A DNA stretch of 64,000 bases, from assembly GCA_050251735.1 (NCBI GenBank), contig JBFWMF010000013.1, positions 42,742 through 106,741 on the forward strand, given 5' to 3'. Source of the stretch: Desulfitobacterium sp050251735 (lineage in GTDB: Bacteria; Bacillota; Desulfitobacteriia; Desulfitobacteriales; Desulfitobacteriaceae). Shown here piece after piece: positions 17,136 through 26,778 of this stretch (position 1 is the stretch's first letter; each line of letters opens with the position of its first letter). The translations under genes were made by a program, and so were the position numbers. The notes under the pieces were generated by a model. The model did not search any database, had not been told where the DNA came from, and saw nothing but the letters and a program-made list of their open reading frames with translations.

Positions 17136-18731
17136 GTGATCAATATTAGCTTTAGTGCATGGGTTGCTTTCCTAGGCGGATTAGGAATCTTCATGTTTGG
17201 TATACATACGACTTCTTCCGGCTTACAGATGTTTGCAGCCAATCGACTTAAAGAGCTACTTGAATCCCTAACCAAGAAGACGTACTTGGCAGTGCTTTTT
17301 GGAATCGTCATGACAGTAGCCTTCCAAAGCAGTACGGCCACCACTGTCCTTGTGGTGGAATTTGTTAATGTGGGACTGATGAGCCTCGGTCGGGCCTTGG
17401 GGATTGTTTTAGGCTCAGCATTGGGTACTTCACTCTCCATCCAGCTCATTGCCTTCAAAATGCTTAATGTGGCCTTGGGTTTTATATTCATAGGTTTTAT
17501 TCTATACCTTGTTGTAAAAACTCCTCATATTAAGCCCTTAGGCCAGGCCATGATTGGTTTTGGCCTTATTTTCGTGGGAATATCCATTATGTCCGGTGCC
17601 TTCGCTCCTTTAAAGGATATACCACAGGTTCAAGAATTTCTTGCCCAGTTGGGAGTCAAGCCCATCTTTGGAATCCTTGTGGGTCTAGTTCTTACAACCC
17701 TTATGCAAAGCAGCACTGCTACTGTAGCCATTCTCATTTCACTGGCTGATCAAGGATTGATTGATCTCGGTGCGGTTATTCCTTTGGTTTTAGGAGCTCA
17801 TATCGGTGGTACTGTAACGACCCTGATCTCCACGTTGACTGCACAGAGGCAGGATGCTCGCCGAGTTGCTTTGGCCAATACACTCTACAAAGTCCTTGCC
17901 ACCCTTCTTGTCCTCCCTTTTTTACCGGAAGTGGCGGATCTATTAATCTGGCTGGGAGGAGATCTTAAGCGTCAGGTGGCCAACTCTCATCTTATCTTCT
18001 CAGTCCTGATGATCATCCTTTTTATGCCACTGAATAACCGGATTGCCAAAGTCATGGTTCAAATTTTGCCTGATTCTTCACGAGGTATAAACAAGATTCA
18101 GTTCAAGCATATTGATGAAACCTCTTTGGAAGTACCTGCGATTGCGTTAACACAAGTTCACCTGGAAATTCAGGGGATGGGCAAGGCCTTACGAGATGAG
18201 CTAATGGCGCAGATTCCCACAAGCGTTCTGGAGTATCGTGCCCTGCCAAGTAAAGGTTCTCCCCTTGAGCAGGATTTTCAATGGTATTATCAGCATATTT
18301 TTCGTTTCCTGGCAGCCCTGTCTGCTAAAGAAGTAACCGCCCAACAGCATGAGGATATTCTCAATACTCAATTTATTCTCAAAGAATTTCAATACGTTGG
18401 GGATGCCTTATTTGACCTGTCCAACCATATTCAAAATGTAACAAAGGAAAACCGACAGGAAGCCGAAGAAATTTGGGGAGATATGAAGGAACTTTACGAA
18501 ACCGTGCTGAATAATTACAATCGGATGCTCGGGGCACTAAAGTCATGGGACAGGGATTTGGCGGGAGAAGTCATTCGCGAACACCCCGAGATTGTCCGTT
18601 TGCAGAGAGCATTACAGTTTGGAATATTGGCTAAAACAACTCAGTGGGAAAACCTAGATATCGTGAACTTGCTTTATCGCATCGATAAGCATAGTGTTAA
18701 TATTGCCCAAGTCGTGATGGGATTGGTTTAA
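17136..18731 (+). CDS. Na+/phosphate cotransporter family protein with C-terminal PhoU-like domain
   Basis: This 531-residue membrane protein is of the NptA/YjbB type (Na_Pi_cotrans). The two inverted half-repeats each carry the signature QSSTAT (FQSSTATTVLVVEF and MQSSTATVAILIS), with about eight or nine hydrophobic helices over residues 1-310. The C-terminal ~190 residues are soluble and PhoU-like. It should move phosphate, inward or outward, driven by Na+. The frame begins at GTG 17136 just after the PhoU-like gene. A membrane pyrophosphatase at 24473 in the same region also produces phosphate or ion gradients, but no direct link can be shown. Confidence 0.88.
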   Translation: MINISFSAWVAFLGGLGIFMFGIHTTSSGLQMFAANRLKELLESLTKKTYLAVLFGIVMTVAFQSSTATTVLVVEFVNVGLMSLGRALGIVLGSALGTSLSIQLIAFKMLNVALGFIFIGFILYLVVKTPHIKPLGQAMIGFGLIFVGISIMSGAFAPLKDIPQVQEFLAQLGVKPIFGILVGLVLTTLMQSSTATVAILISLADQGLIDLGAVIPLVLGAHIGGTVTTLISTLTAQRQDARRVALANTLYKVLATLLVLPFLPEVADLLIWLGGDLKRQVANSHLIFSVLMIILFMPLNNRIAKVMVQILPDSSRGINKIQFKHIDETSLEVPAIALTQVHLEIQGMGKALRDELMAQIPTSVLEYRALPSKGSPLEQDFQWYYQHIFRFLAALSAKEVTAQQHEDILNTQFILKEFQYVGDALFDLSNHIQNVTKENRQEAEEIWGDMKELYETVLNNYNRMLGALKSWDRDLAGEVIREHPEIVRLQRALQFGILAKTTQWENLDIVNLLYRIDKHSVNIAQVVMGLV

Positions 18732-18878
18732 AGAGTAAGATTTTCCCTTGAGCGGTATACTAAGAAGATAGAAAGTGCTAAACTAATACACGGTGAAATC
18801 TTCACTAGGCAAGATAGTTGGGTTCGTGCAGCTTCATGCACAACACTCGCTCAGTAGCTCCATCACTACGGTACTCGA

Positions 18879-18908
18879 TTGACGTTTTCTAGCAATTTTA
18901 CATACACT
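18879..18908 (+). promoter_or_regulatory. Possible pgk promoter
   Basis: TTGACG at 18879-18884, an 18-nt spacer and TACACT at 18903-18908 lie about 76 bp before pgk. The predicted leader would begin with a small GNRA hairpin (AGCC GAAA GGCT, 18924-18935). A second hairpin, GTGCA/TGCAC, lies upstream near 18826-18843. No known riboswitch class was recognised. Confidence 0.4.
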
Positions 18909-18983
18909 TACATAATAGCGAACTAGCCGAAAGGCTTCACCCAAGGAAAGATGAAGTAATAAAGGAAAGGAGAAATATAGATA

Positions 18984-20168
18984 ATGGTTAAGAAAGGGCT
19001 TAAAGATATTGAAGTGAAGGGGAAACGCGTTTTTGTGCGCGTTGATTTTAATGTACCCATTGATGATCATGGAAATATTACGGATGACACGAGGATCTTA
19101 GCAGCTTTGCCGACGATTCATTATTTAATCGCCGAGGGCGCTAAAATTATTCTTGCTTCTCATTTAGGACGCCCCAAAGGTAAAGTGGATCCGAAATACT
19201 CCCTAGCCCCCGTGGCCCAACGCCTAAGTGAATTGCTTAACCAACCTGTTGCTGTTGCTCCAGATTGTATTGGACCAGAGGTAGAAAAGGAAGTAGCTCA
19301 GCTAAAAGAAGGAGAAGTCCTCCTTCTTGAGAATGTGCGATTCCATGCGGCAGAAGAAAAAAATGATCCCGAATTTGTCACAAGTCTTGCCAACTTAGCT
19401 GATGTTTTTGTAAACGATGCTTTCGGCACGGCCCATCGAGCACATGCCTCAACGGAAGGAATCGCCCATCGAATTCCCGGTGTTGCTGGTTTCCTACTTC
19501 AAAGAGAGATTGAGAGCATAAGTCTAGCTATGGAGGGAGCAGAGCGGCCTTTTGTGGCAATCATCGGTGGAGCTAAGGTGAGCGATAAAATCGGTGTCAT
19601 TGAGAACCTACTTAGCAAGGTAGACGTTTTGATTATTGGTGGAGGAATGGCGAATACCTTTCTCAAAGCACAAGGGTATGGGATGGGGAAATCCTTAGTT
19701 GAAGCGGATAAGTTACCCTTAGCCCAAGAAATTCTCGCTAAGGCCCAAGAACGGCAAGTCAAGCTTCTCCTGCCTCAAGATGTTGTCGTGGCTAAGGAGT
19801 TTAAGGATGACGCACCCTATCGCATTATCTCCATTAAGGATATTACTGAAGATGAAATGGCTTTAGATATCGGACCGGAAAGTGCTCGAGTCTTTAGTGA
19901 CACCATAATAGAGGCCAAGACGATTGTGTGGAACGGCCCTATGGGTGTTTTTGAGATGGACAATTTCGCCAGAGGGACCGAACGGGTTGCTCAGGCCGTA
20001 GCCAAATGCCAGGGTATGACCATTGTGGGCGGCGGGGATTCCGTAGCGGCTGTGGAGAAAATGGGTGTCGCCGATCAAATGAGCCATATTTCTACAGGTG
20101 GAGGGGCCTCCTTGAAGCTTTTGGAGGGAAAAACCTTACCTGGTGTAGCAGCACTTCAGGACAGATAA
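18984..20168 (+). CDS. pgk: Phosphoglycerate kinase
   Basis: This 394-residue enzyme transfers phosphate from 1,3-bisphosphoglycerate to ADP in glycolysis. The N-terminal motif VRVDFNVPID, the substrate region LASHLGRPKG, the hinge-region NAFGTAHRAHAST and the nucleotide site IVGGGDSVAAVEKMG are intact, and the length is normal. AAAGGAGAAA precedes the ATG. It heads the pgk-tpiA-gpmI-eno series. The usual first gene of such clusters, gapA (with cggR), is missing from this place; it must lie elsewhere if present. Confidence 0.98.
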   Translation: MVKKGLKDIEVKGKRVFVRVDFNVPIDDHGNITDDTRILAALPTIHYLIAEGAKIILASHLGRPKGKVDPKYSLAPVAQRLSELLNQPVAVAPDCIGPEVEKEVAQLKEGEVLLLENVRFHAAEEKNDPEFVTSLANLADVFVNDAFGTAHRAHASTEGIAHRIPGVAGFLLQREIESISLAMEGAERPFVAIIGGAKVSDKIGVIENLLSKVDVLIIGGGMANTFLKAQGYGMGKSLVEADKLPLAQEILAKAQERQVKLLLPQDVVVAKEFKDDAPYRIISIKDITEDEMALDIGPESARVFSDTIIEAKTIVWNGPMGVFEMDNFARGTERVAQAVAKCQGMTIVGGGDSVAAVEKMGVADQMSHISTGGGASLKLLEGKTLPGVAALQDR

Positions 20169-20222
20169 AGTTCAGATATAAACGATAGATAATCGCAATA
20201 TCATTTGAAGGGAGCTAAATCA

Positions 20223-20990
20223 ATGTCCATACGACATCCTATTATCGCAGGGAACTGGAAGATGAACAAAACCATCCGGGAAGCTCAGGACTATGCGGGA
20301 AGGCTGCTCGGTCTTCTGGGAGAAATCACCGAAATTGATGTTGTGGTGTGTGCTCCCTTTACAGCCCTTAGCACCATCAAGGATGAATTGGAGGAAAGTG
20401 TTATCCATATTGGGGCTCAGGATCTGTCCTATGCCAGCAATGGTGCCTATACGGGTGAGATTTCCGCTACCATGCTGGTGGATACAGCCTGTACTTATGT
20501 GATTATTGGACATTCGGAACGCCGGGAAATCCTTCGAGAAACCGATGAAGAGATTGCTAAGAAGGTGAAAGCGGCTCTCAAGGCAGGGCTTACCCCGATT
20601 CTCTGTGTAGGGGAAAACTTGGCACAACGCGAAGAAAGTAAAGCTTTTGCCATCGTTCGCAGCCAAGTGGAAAAGGATCTTCCCGATCTATCTCCCGCTG
20701 ATTTGAAACGAGTGGTCATAGCCTATGAACCCATTTGGGCGATCGGGACCGGTAAATCGGCCACTAGCGCTGATGCCCAAGAAATGTGCGCCATGATTCG
20801 TTCTACTTTAGCAGGAATTGCCGGGGCGGTTGCCGATGAAGTGAATATTCTCTATGGTGGAAGCGTCAATGCTGATACGATTGCCGAGCTTATGGCGCAA
20901 CCGGATGTGGATGGAGCTCTTGTAGGTGGTGCCAGTCTCGATCCGGAAGGATTTGCCCAGCTCGTTCTCAAAGCGGTGACCGCCCTATGA
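20223..20990 (+). CDS. tpiA: Triosephosphate isomerase
   Basis: This 255-residue enzyme interconverts dihydroxyacetone phosphate and glyceraldehyde 3-phosphate. Key motifs are present: AGNWKMNK (substrate Lys), IIGHSERR (electrophilic His), AYEPIWAIGTGKSA (catalytic Glu and mobile loop) and YGGSVN. The frame opens at TTG 20205, but ATG 20223 follows GAAGGGAG at a proper distance and begins the conserved protein. Its end overlaps the gpmI start by 4 bp (ATGA), implying translational coupling. Confidence 0.98.
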   Translation: MSIRHPIIAGNWKMNKTIREAQDYAGRLLGLLGEITEIDVVVCAPFTALSTIKDELEESVIHIGAQDLSYASNGAYTGEISATMLVDTACTYVIIGHSERREILRETDEEIAKKVKAALKAGLTPILCVGENLAQREESKAFAIVRSQVEKDLPDLSPADLKRVVIAYEPIWAIGTGKSATSADAQEMCAMIRSTLAGIAGAVADEVNILYGGSVNADTIAELMAQPDVDGALVGGASLDPEGFAQLVLKAVTAL

Positions 20991-22522
20991 AGCCACTTGT
21001 CTTAATGATTCTTGATGGCTGGGGTTATAGTCCACAAACAGAAGGCAATGCCATTGCACAGGCCCAGAAACCCCATTTTGATCGTCTTTTTAAAGAATAT
21101 CCTCATACCTTCATCACAGCTTCCGGGGAAGAAGTTGGGTTGCCGATCGGGCAGATGGGGAACTCGGAAGTAGGACATTTAAATATTGGAGCCGGACGGG
21201 TGGTTTTCCAAGAATTCACGCGGATTTCTAAGGCGATACGGACTGGAGAATTTCCTCAAAATTCTGTACTGAAAGAAGCCATGGAGCGTGTCAGTGATGG
21301 GAAGAATGCTTTGCACCTGATGGGTTTGCTCTCTGATGGAGGGGTTCATTCCCATATCGAGCATCTTTTTGCGCTCTTAGATATGGCGAAAGAAATCGGT
21401 GTGAAAAAGGTATTTATTCATGCTTTGCTCGATGGTCGGGATGTGTTGCCTCAGAGTGCTAAAGAATTTATGACCCTGCTCAATGTAAAGTGCCAGGAAC
21501 TAGGGGTGGGGAAGGTGGCCACCGTGAGCGGTCGCTATTACGTGATGGATCGCGATCAACGTTGGGAACGGGTTGAAAAGGGCTACCGCGCCATCGTAGA
21601 TGGCCAGGGACTAAAAGCTCCCAACCCCATGGCGGCCATTGAACAGGCCTACGATGTTCGAATCACTGATGAATTCGTTGTACCCACTGTTATTGTGGAT
21701 GAAGAAGGCAAGGCTATTGGACCTCTGCAAGACGGAGATAGCTTGATCTTTTTTAACTTCCGATCGGATCGGGCGCGCGAGATTTCTTATGCTCTTCTGG
21801 ATGAACAATTCGAAGGGTTTGCAAGAGGGAAACGGCGAAACGTTCACTATGTCGCTATGACAGAATATGATGAGCAACTGAAGGTGCCTGTAGCTTTTCC
21901 TGCTCAGAACTTAGAAAACACCCTAGGCGAAATTCTGGCCTCTTATAATAAGAAGCAACTTCGGATTGCCGAGACAGAAAAATATGCTCATGTTACCTTC
22001 TTTTTTAATGGCGGTGTGGAGGATCCCTGTGAAGGGGAAACTCGTTGCTTAATCCCTTCGCCGCAGGTTGCTACATATAATTTACAGCCTGCCATGAGTG
22101 CTTTTGACATCACGGAGGAATTTTTAAAGCGGCTAGAAACTGAAGAATATGATATCATTATCCTGAACTTCGCCAATTCGGATATGGTTGGACATACAGG
22201 GGAATTTATAGCTACAGTTGAAGCCATCGAGGCTGTTGATCAATGCATAGGGCGAATTGTTCCGGAGGTTTTAAAGCGTCAAGGAGCAGTGATTGTCACC
22301 GCAGATCATGGCAACGCGGAGTCCAAAAAGGATTTGCAAACGGGTCAGCCCTTGACAGCCCATACTACGAATCCCGTGCCCTTGATCTTGGTCAGTGACC
22401 AGTTCAAAGGCAAAGCTCTGCGTGAAGGAGGAGCACTTCAGGATGTGGCTCCCACAATTCTCGAGCTTATGGGGATTGCACAGCCTCCAGAGATGACGGG
22501 AATATCTCTGTTGAACGGCTAA
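20987..22522 (+). CDS. gpmI: Cofactor-independent phosphoglycerate mutase
   Basis: This 511-residue Mn-dependent enzyme of the alkaline-phosphatase superfamily converts 3- to 2-phosphoglycerate. Metal and active-site motifs are MILDGWGYS, GNSEVGHLNIGAGR (phosphorylated Ser), HALLDGRD, FNFRSDRARE, ANSDMVGHTG and VTADHGNAE. It is normal in length. It is coupled to tpiA and ends 72 bp before eno. Cofactor-independent GpmI is typical of spore formers, where its Mn and pH dependence controls the 3-phosphoglycerate store of the spore. Confidence 0.98.
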   Translation: MKPLVLMILDGWGYSPQTEGNAIAQAQKPHFDRLFKEYPHTFITASGEEVGLPIGQMGNSEVGHLNIGAGRVVFQEFTRISKAIRTGEFPQNSVLKEAMERVSDGKNALHLMGLLSDGGVHSHIEHLFALLDMAKEIGVKKVFIHALLDGRDVLPQSAKEFMTLLNVKCQELGVGKVATVSGRYYVMDRDQRWERVEKGYRAIVDGQGLKAPNPMAAIEQAYDVRITDEFVVPTVIVDEEGKAIGPLQDGDSLIFFNFRSDRAREISYALLDEQFEGFARGKRRNVHYVAMTEYDEQLKVPVAFPAQNLENTLGEILASYNKKQLRIAETEKYAHVTFFFNGGVEDPCEGETRCLIPSPQVATYNLQPAMSAFDITEEFLKRLETEEYDIIILNFANSDMVGHTGEFIATVEAIEAVDQCIGRIVPEVLKRQGAVIVTADHGNAESKKDLQTGQPLTAHTTNPVPLILVSDQFKGKALREGGALQDVAPTILELMGIAQPPEMTGISLLNG

Positions 22523-22594
22523 TTCAGTGATTGAGTGAGTATTGTCTATATCTATCTTCTAAGTGGAATACTATTATAGGGAGGATGGTTAATA

Positions 22595-23872
22595 ATGAGT
22601 TACATCGAAGAAATTTATGCCCGCGAGATTCTTGATTCCCGCGGTAATCCCACCGTTGAGGTGGAGGTTGTCCTTGAAGATGGAGCTATGGGCAGGGCGG
22701 CAGTTCCTTCAGGCGCATCCACGGGGGCTTTTGAAGCCGTGGAGCTTCGTGATGGGGACAAGGGTCGTTATCTAGGCAAAGGGGTTCTCCAAGCCGTACA
22801 TAATGTGAATGAGTTAATCGCTCCAGAGCTAGAAGGCCTTAATCCCTTCGATCAACCGGCTATTGACCGGGAACTGATCGCTCTTGATGGAACAGAGAAC
22901 AAAGGTAATTTGGGTGCCAACGCAATTTTAGGCGTTTCCTTAGCCACCGCAGCCGCTGCAGCTGAATCCATCGGACTCCCTCTTTACCAATACTTAGGAG
23001 GCGTCAACGCCAAGGAACTCCCTGTACCGATGATGAACATTTTGAATGGGGGTCAGCACGCCGATAACAACGTGGACATTCAAGAGTTCATGATTATGCC
23101 TGTAGGGGCAAAAAGCTTTAGAGAAGCCTTGCAGATGGGAACCGAAGTGTACCATAGTTTAAAGGCCGTCTTAAAGGAAAAGTCACTGGCCACCGCTATT
23201 GGGGATGAAGGGGGCTTTGCTCCTAGCTTGGAATCCAATGCAGATGCACTACTGGCGATTATGGACGGTATCCAACGTGCCGGCTATACCCCTGGAAAAG
23301 ACATTGCCTTAGCTCTCGATGTAGCGGCTACCGAACTCTATAAGGATGGCAAGTACCATTTAGAGGGTGAGGGCCTAACCAAAACGACCGATGAAATGAT
23401 TGCTTATTATGAAGAGCTTATCGAACAGTACCCTATCGTTTCTATCGAAGATGGTCTATCCGAGGAGGATTGGGAAGGCTGGAAAAAGCTTACCGAGAAA
23501 CTGGGAGATAAGATTCAGCTGGTGGGAGATGACCTCTTTGTAACTAATCCGGCACGCCTGGCCCGTGGAATCAAAGAGAAATGCGCCAATTCAATTTTAA
23601 TTAAACTAAACCAGATCGGAACCCTGACGGAAACCCTCGACGCTATTGAGATGGCTAAGCGGGCTGGGTATACAACTGTTATATCCCATCGTTCCGGAGA
23701 GACAGAGGATGTCACCATGGCCCATGTGGCTGTTGCTGTGAATGCCGGTCAGATCAAAACCGGAGCTCCGGCTCGAACTGAGCGGGTGGCTAAATATAAT
23801 GAGCTACTGCGGATTGAAGAAGAACTTGGCGAAACAGGGATTTATCGTGGTCAAGAGGCCTTAGGCCGTTAA
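22595..23872 (+). CDS. eno: Enolase
   Basis: This 425-residue enzyme dehydrates 2-phosphoglycerate to phosphoenolpyruvate. Diagnostic segments are ILDSRGNPTVEVEV, SGASTGAFEAVELRDG, MNILNGGQHADNNVDIQEFM, IGDEGGFAPS, and the Lys/Ser loop ISHRSGETED. The ATG follows GGGAGGATGG. It is the last gene of the glycolytic group; an inverted repeat and a new promoter precede secG. Confidence 0.98.
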   Translation: MSYIEEIYAREILDSRGNPTVEVEVVLEDGAMGRAAVPSGASTGAFEAVELRDGDKGRYLGKGVLQAVHNVNELIAPELEGLNPFDQPAIDRELIALDGTENKGNLGANAILGVSLATAAAAAESIGLPLYQYLGGVNAKELPVPMMNILNGGQHADNNVDIQEFMIMPVGAKSFREALQMGTEVYHSLKAVLKEKSLATAIGDEGGFAPSLESNADALLAIMDGIQRAGYTPGKDIALALDVAATELYKDGKYHLEGEGLTKTTDEMIAYYEELIEQYPIVSIEDGLSEEDWEGWKKLTEKLGDKIQLVGDDLFVTNPARLARGIKEKCANSILIKLNQIGTLTETLDAIEMAKRAGYTTVISHRSGETEDVTMAHVAVAVNAGQIKTGAPARTERVAKYNELLRIEEELGETGIYRGQEALGR

Positions 23873-23928
23873 ACGAGACTTTGAGTCGGTTTCTAATCGT
23901 TTCAAATCTACTATTGACCTATCTTCTA

Positions 23929-23958
23929 TTGCCTTTTGCCAAATTTCTGTGCTAAAAT
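23929..23958 (+). promoter_or_regulatory. Possible secG promoter
   Basis: TTGCCT at 23929-23934, an 18-nt spacer and TAAAAT at 23953-23958. Transcripts from here would carry the 12-bp inverted repeat at 23983-24035 in their leader. Confidence 0.4.
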
Positions 23959-23982
23959 AGCGGTACTGACTATATCAAATAG

Positions 23983-24035
23983 AAACCGCCACTTAAGTAG
24001 CCTGGGCAAGTCGAACAGGAGAGAAGTGGCGGTTT
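23983..24035 (+). repeat. 12-bp inverted repeat between eno and secG
   Basis: AAACCGCCACTT (23983-23994) and its exact complement (24024-24035) enclose 29 nt. There is no T-run after it, so it is not a standard terminator. It may be a structured leader of secG or a processing hairpin. Confidence 0.55.
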
Positions 24036-24101
24036 ACCTGATATGGGAATATTAAATGGTTCCGACTGGTTTGCTTAATTCGTTATGGAGGTGAATCTGA
24101 T

Positions 24102-24326
24102 ATGGTAATTTTCCTCACTATACTATTAGTCGTTAGTTCCTTAGGCCTAATCGCCACGGTCTTACTTCAATCCGGCGTTAGTGCAGGCTTGGGGGCGATT
24201 GGTGGGGCCAGTGAGTCTTTCTTTGGGAAAAAGAAGGGATTAGATGCTGTTTTTCAAAAGTTGAGTATTATCTCAGCCGTTGTTTTTCTGCTGAGTTCAT
24301 TAGGGGTAGCCTATCTTATGAAATAA
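24102..24326 (+). CDS. secG: Preprotein translocase subunit SecG
   Basis: This 74-residue protein has two membrane helices (residues ~2-22 and ~53-72) separated by the glycine-rich loop LLQSGVSAGLGAIGGASESFFGKKKG, the SecG signature. It is the small, non-essential partner of SecYE in the export channel. GGAGGTGAAT precedes the ATG. Placement after eno is common in Firmicutes, as is a later smpB. Confidence 0.95.
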   Translation: MVIFLTILLVVSSLGLIATVLLQSGVSAGLGAIGGASESFFGKKKGLDAVFQKLSIISAVVFLLSSLGVAYLMK

Positions 24327-24406
24327 GTCAGGGCTCCTTTTCTTACTATAAGGCAGTCGTCTTCGCCTAAGGACAGCAAATGGGTCGACAGTGTCGGCCA
24401 TGTGCA

Positions 24407-24431
24407 AGCCAAGTTTTCCTTAAACTTGGCT
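24407..24431 (+). terminator. Hairpin between secG and hppA
   Basis: AGCCAAGTTT (24407-24416) pairs perfectly with AAACTTGGCT (24422-24431). The following sequence is AT-rich but lacks a clear T-run, so it may be a weak terminator or an attenuator in the hppA leader. Confidence 0.5.
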
Positions 24432-24472
24432 CATACATAATTATCTATTTATTTTTAGGAGGTTTATTGACA

Positions 24473-26488
24473 ATGGATTTTGCTTCAATGCCTGTTTGGG
24501 CTATCCTAGCAGGTTTTGTTGGGCTGGCTGTTGCCTTCTTCTTTGCAAGAAGCGTTTTAAGTGAAAGCCCAGGAAATGCACGGATGCAGGAAATTTCCCA
24601 GTACATCCAAGAGGGTGCCATGGCATTCCTCAATCGCCAGTACAGGACATTAATTCCCTTCGTAATTATTATCTTTATTATCCTAACCTTTATCAAAAAC
24701 TGGCAAACAGCCGTTTCCTTCCTTGTAGGGGCAGTGCTTTCTGCAGTCGCCGGTTATGTAGGGATGGGAATTACCACTCGCGCGAATGCTCGTACTACCG
24801 AAGCAGCGCGGACAAGCCTCAACAAGGCCCTTGGTGTATCTTTCCGTGCCGGAGCAGTAATGGGTCTTTCCGTAAATGCTTTAGGCCTAATTGGTGTTGC
24901 GGCCCTGTTCTTATGGTTCCAAGATGCAGAGATTATTAACTCCTTTGCCTTTGGAGCTAGTGCTATTGCCCTATTTGCCCGTGTTGGTGGAGGAATTTTC
25001 ACGAAAGCTGCTGACGTTGGTGCAGACTTAGTGGGTAAAGTAGAAGCCGGAATTCCAGAAGATGATCCTCGTAACCCTGCCGTTATCGCTGATAACGTGG
25101 GTGACAATGTCGGGGACACCGCCGGAATGGGTGCTGACCTTTTCGAATCCTATGGTGCAACCACTATTTCAGCGATGCTGATCGGGGTTGTTGTCTTCAA
25201 TACGCTTGATGCCGGTGCACCCGGACTCATGCTTCCCCTGATGATTGGAGTTGTAGGACTCTTTGCTTCCATCATAGCTAGCTTCTTTGTTCGGACAGGG
25301 GAAGATGCGAATCCTCAAACGGCTTTGAACAAAGGATTATGGGGTACTAACCTTTTAACAGCTATTGGATCTTTTGCAGTAGTCCATTGGATGCTTCCTG
25401 ATTCCTTCCAAGTTAGCGATACTTTAACCTTAACCCCGAATGGCGTATTCATTGCCATTATAAGCGGTTTGGTTGTGAATATCCTCATCGGTCTATTTAC
25501 TGAATACTATACCTCCAATCAGAAGCCCCCTGCTCAAGCGATAGCTAAAGCTTCTGAGACCGGAGCAGCTACCAATATTATTCAAGGTTTGGCCGTAGGT
25601 ATGAAGAGTACAGCCTTACCGGTTATTACGATCTGTGTCGCAATTTTTGTTTCTTATGAAGTGGCAGGGATATTTGGTATTGCTATGGCTGCTATGGCTA
25701 TGCTCTCTACAGCTGGTATAATCGTGGCCATCGACTCCTTTGGACCAGTTGCCGATAATGCCGGTGGTATTGCCGAAATGGCTGAGTTAGATCCCAGTGT
25801 CCGTCAAACTACCGATAAGTTGGACTCTGTAGGAAATACCACGGCTGCTGTGGCTAAAGGGTTTGCCATCGGTTCTGCAGCCTTAACTGCCCTTGCCCTG
25901 TTCAGTGCCTTTTCTGAACTTGCCCACTTGGAACAGCTTGATCTACTCGTTCCGACGACGATCATTGGTTTATTCATTGGGGCTGCACTGCCTTTCCTCT
26001 TCTCTTCCTTCTGTATGGAAGCGGTAGGGAAAGCTGCTTTTGAAATGATCGGTGAAGTTCGCCGTCAATTCCGTGAGATTCCCGGCATCATGGAGGGGAC
26101 AGGAAAGCCAGATTATCGGGCTTGTGTGGATATTTCCACCAGAGCTGCTATTCGCCAAATGATTGTTCCTGGTCTCTTAGCCGTAGGATCGCCCATTCTC
26201 GTCGGCTTCTTGCTTGGGAAAGAGGCCCTGGGTGGTATGCTGGCCGGTGGAACTGTTGCCGGAGTGCTCATGGCTATCTACATGGCTAATGCCGGCGGTG
26301 CTTGGGACAATGCTAAGAAGTACATCGAAGCAGGTAACCTAGGCGGTAAAGGGACACCGACTCATGCTGCTGCAGTTATTGGGGACACGGTCGGTGACCC
26401 CTTTAAGGATACAGCTGGTCCTTCCTTGAACGCTCTGATCAAGGTTATGGGTACCATTTCCCTCATCATCGCTCCGTTCTTGATCTAG
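24473..26488 (+). CDS. hppA: Membrane-bound ion-translocating pyrophosphatase (K+-dependent type)
   Basis: This 671-residue, roughly 16-helix protein hydrolyses pyrophosphate and pumps H+ or Na+. The active-site segments are DVGADLVGKVEAGIPEDDPRNPAVIADNVGDNVGD, the matching DNAGGIAEM and the C-terminal GDTVGDPFKDTAGPSLN. The sequence GNTTAA has Ala where K+-independent enzymes have Lys, which marks the K+-dependent class; whether it pumps Na+ or H+ cannot be decided by eye. The frame is open from ATG 24380, but ATG 24473 has AGGAGG nine bases upstream, so I chose it. The preceding hairpin lies in its leader. A strong terminator follows. Confidence 0.95.
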   Translation: MDFASMPVWAILAGFVGLAVAFFFARSVLSESPGNARMQEISQYIQEGAMAFLNRQYRTLIPFVIIIFIILTFIKNWQTAVSFLVGAVLSAVAGYVGMGITTRANARTTEAARTSLNKALGVSFRAGAVMGLSVNALGLIGVAALFLWFQDAEIINSFAFGASAIALFARVGGGIFTKAADVGADLVGKVEAGIPEDDPRNPAVIADNVGDNVGDTAGMGADLFESYGATTISAMLIGVVVFNTLDAGAPGLMLPLMIGVVGLFASIIASFFVRTGEDANPQTALNKGLWGTNLLTAIGSFAVVHWMLPDSFQVSDTLTLTPNGVFIAIISGLVVNILIGLFTEYYTSNQKPPAQAIAKASETGAATNIIQGLAVGMKSTALPVITICVAIFVSYEVAGIFGIAMAAMAMLSTAGIIVAIDSFGPVADNAGGIAEMAELDPSVRQTTDKLDSVGNTTAAVAKGFAIGSAALTALALFSAFSELAHLEQLDLLVPTTIIGLFIGAALPFLFSSFCMEAVGKAAFEMIGEVRRQFREIPGIMEGTGKPDYRACVDISTRAAIRQMIVPGLLAVGSPILVGFLLGKEALGGMLAGGTVAGVLMAIYMANAGGAWDNAKKYIEAGNLGGKGTPTHAAAVIGDTVGDPFKDTAGPSLNALIKVMGTISLIIAPFLI

Positions 26489-26507
26489 AACGTAAAATTG
26501 TTTTGCC

Positions 26508-26555
26508 GGGGCGTCGCAAAGCTACTTTTCAAAGTAGTGAGCGGCGCCCCTTTTT
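26508..26555 (+). terminator. Intrinsic terminator after hppA
   Basis: GGGGCG (26508-26513) pairs with CGCCCC (26545-26550), with an inner CTAC/GTAG stem, followed by TTTTT. Confidence 0.85.
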
Positions 26556-26778
26556 ATTCTCATATATTTTCTAGGTGTCAACCGATTAGGTGTCGGCCAA
26601 TAGCCCTGAGTCTGTCACCCCTTCAAGTAGACACAGCAAACTAGGTATCATCAAATCTAGGGCAGTGCCACCGAGTAACTCTTAGGGTGAAAGGCCTATA
26701 CTGGAAAAAACCGAGAGTCTATGCTATACTAAATACCTAGTTTTCAGTGAGTGATATTGATTTGTAAGGAGGGTTCTT

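Noticed and set aside
20220..20666. A 148-codon - strand frame opposite tpiA.
   Set aside because: It is a shadow of a highly conserved glycolytic gene, without ribosome site.
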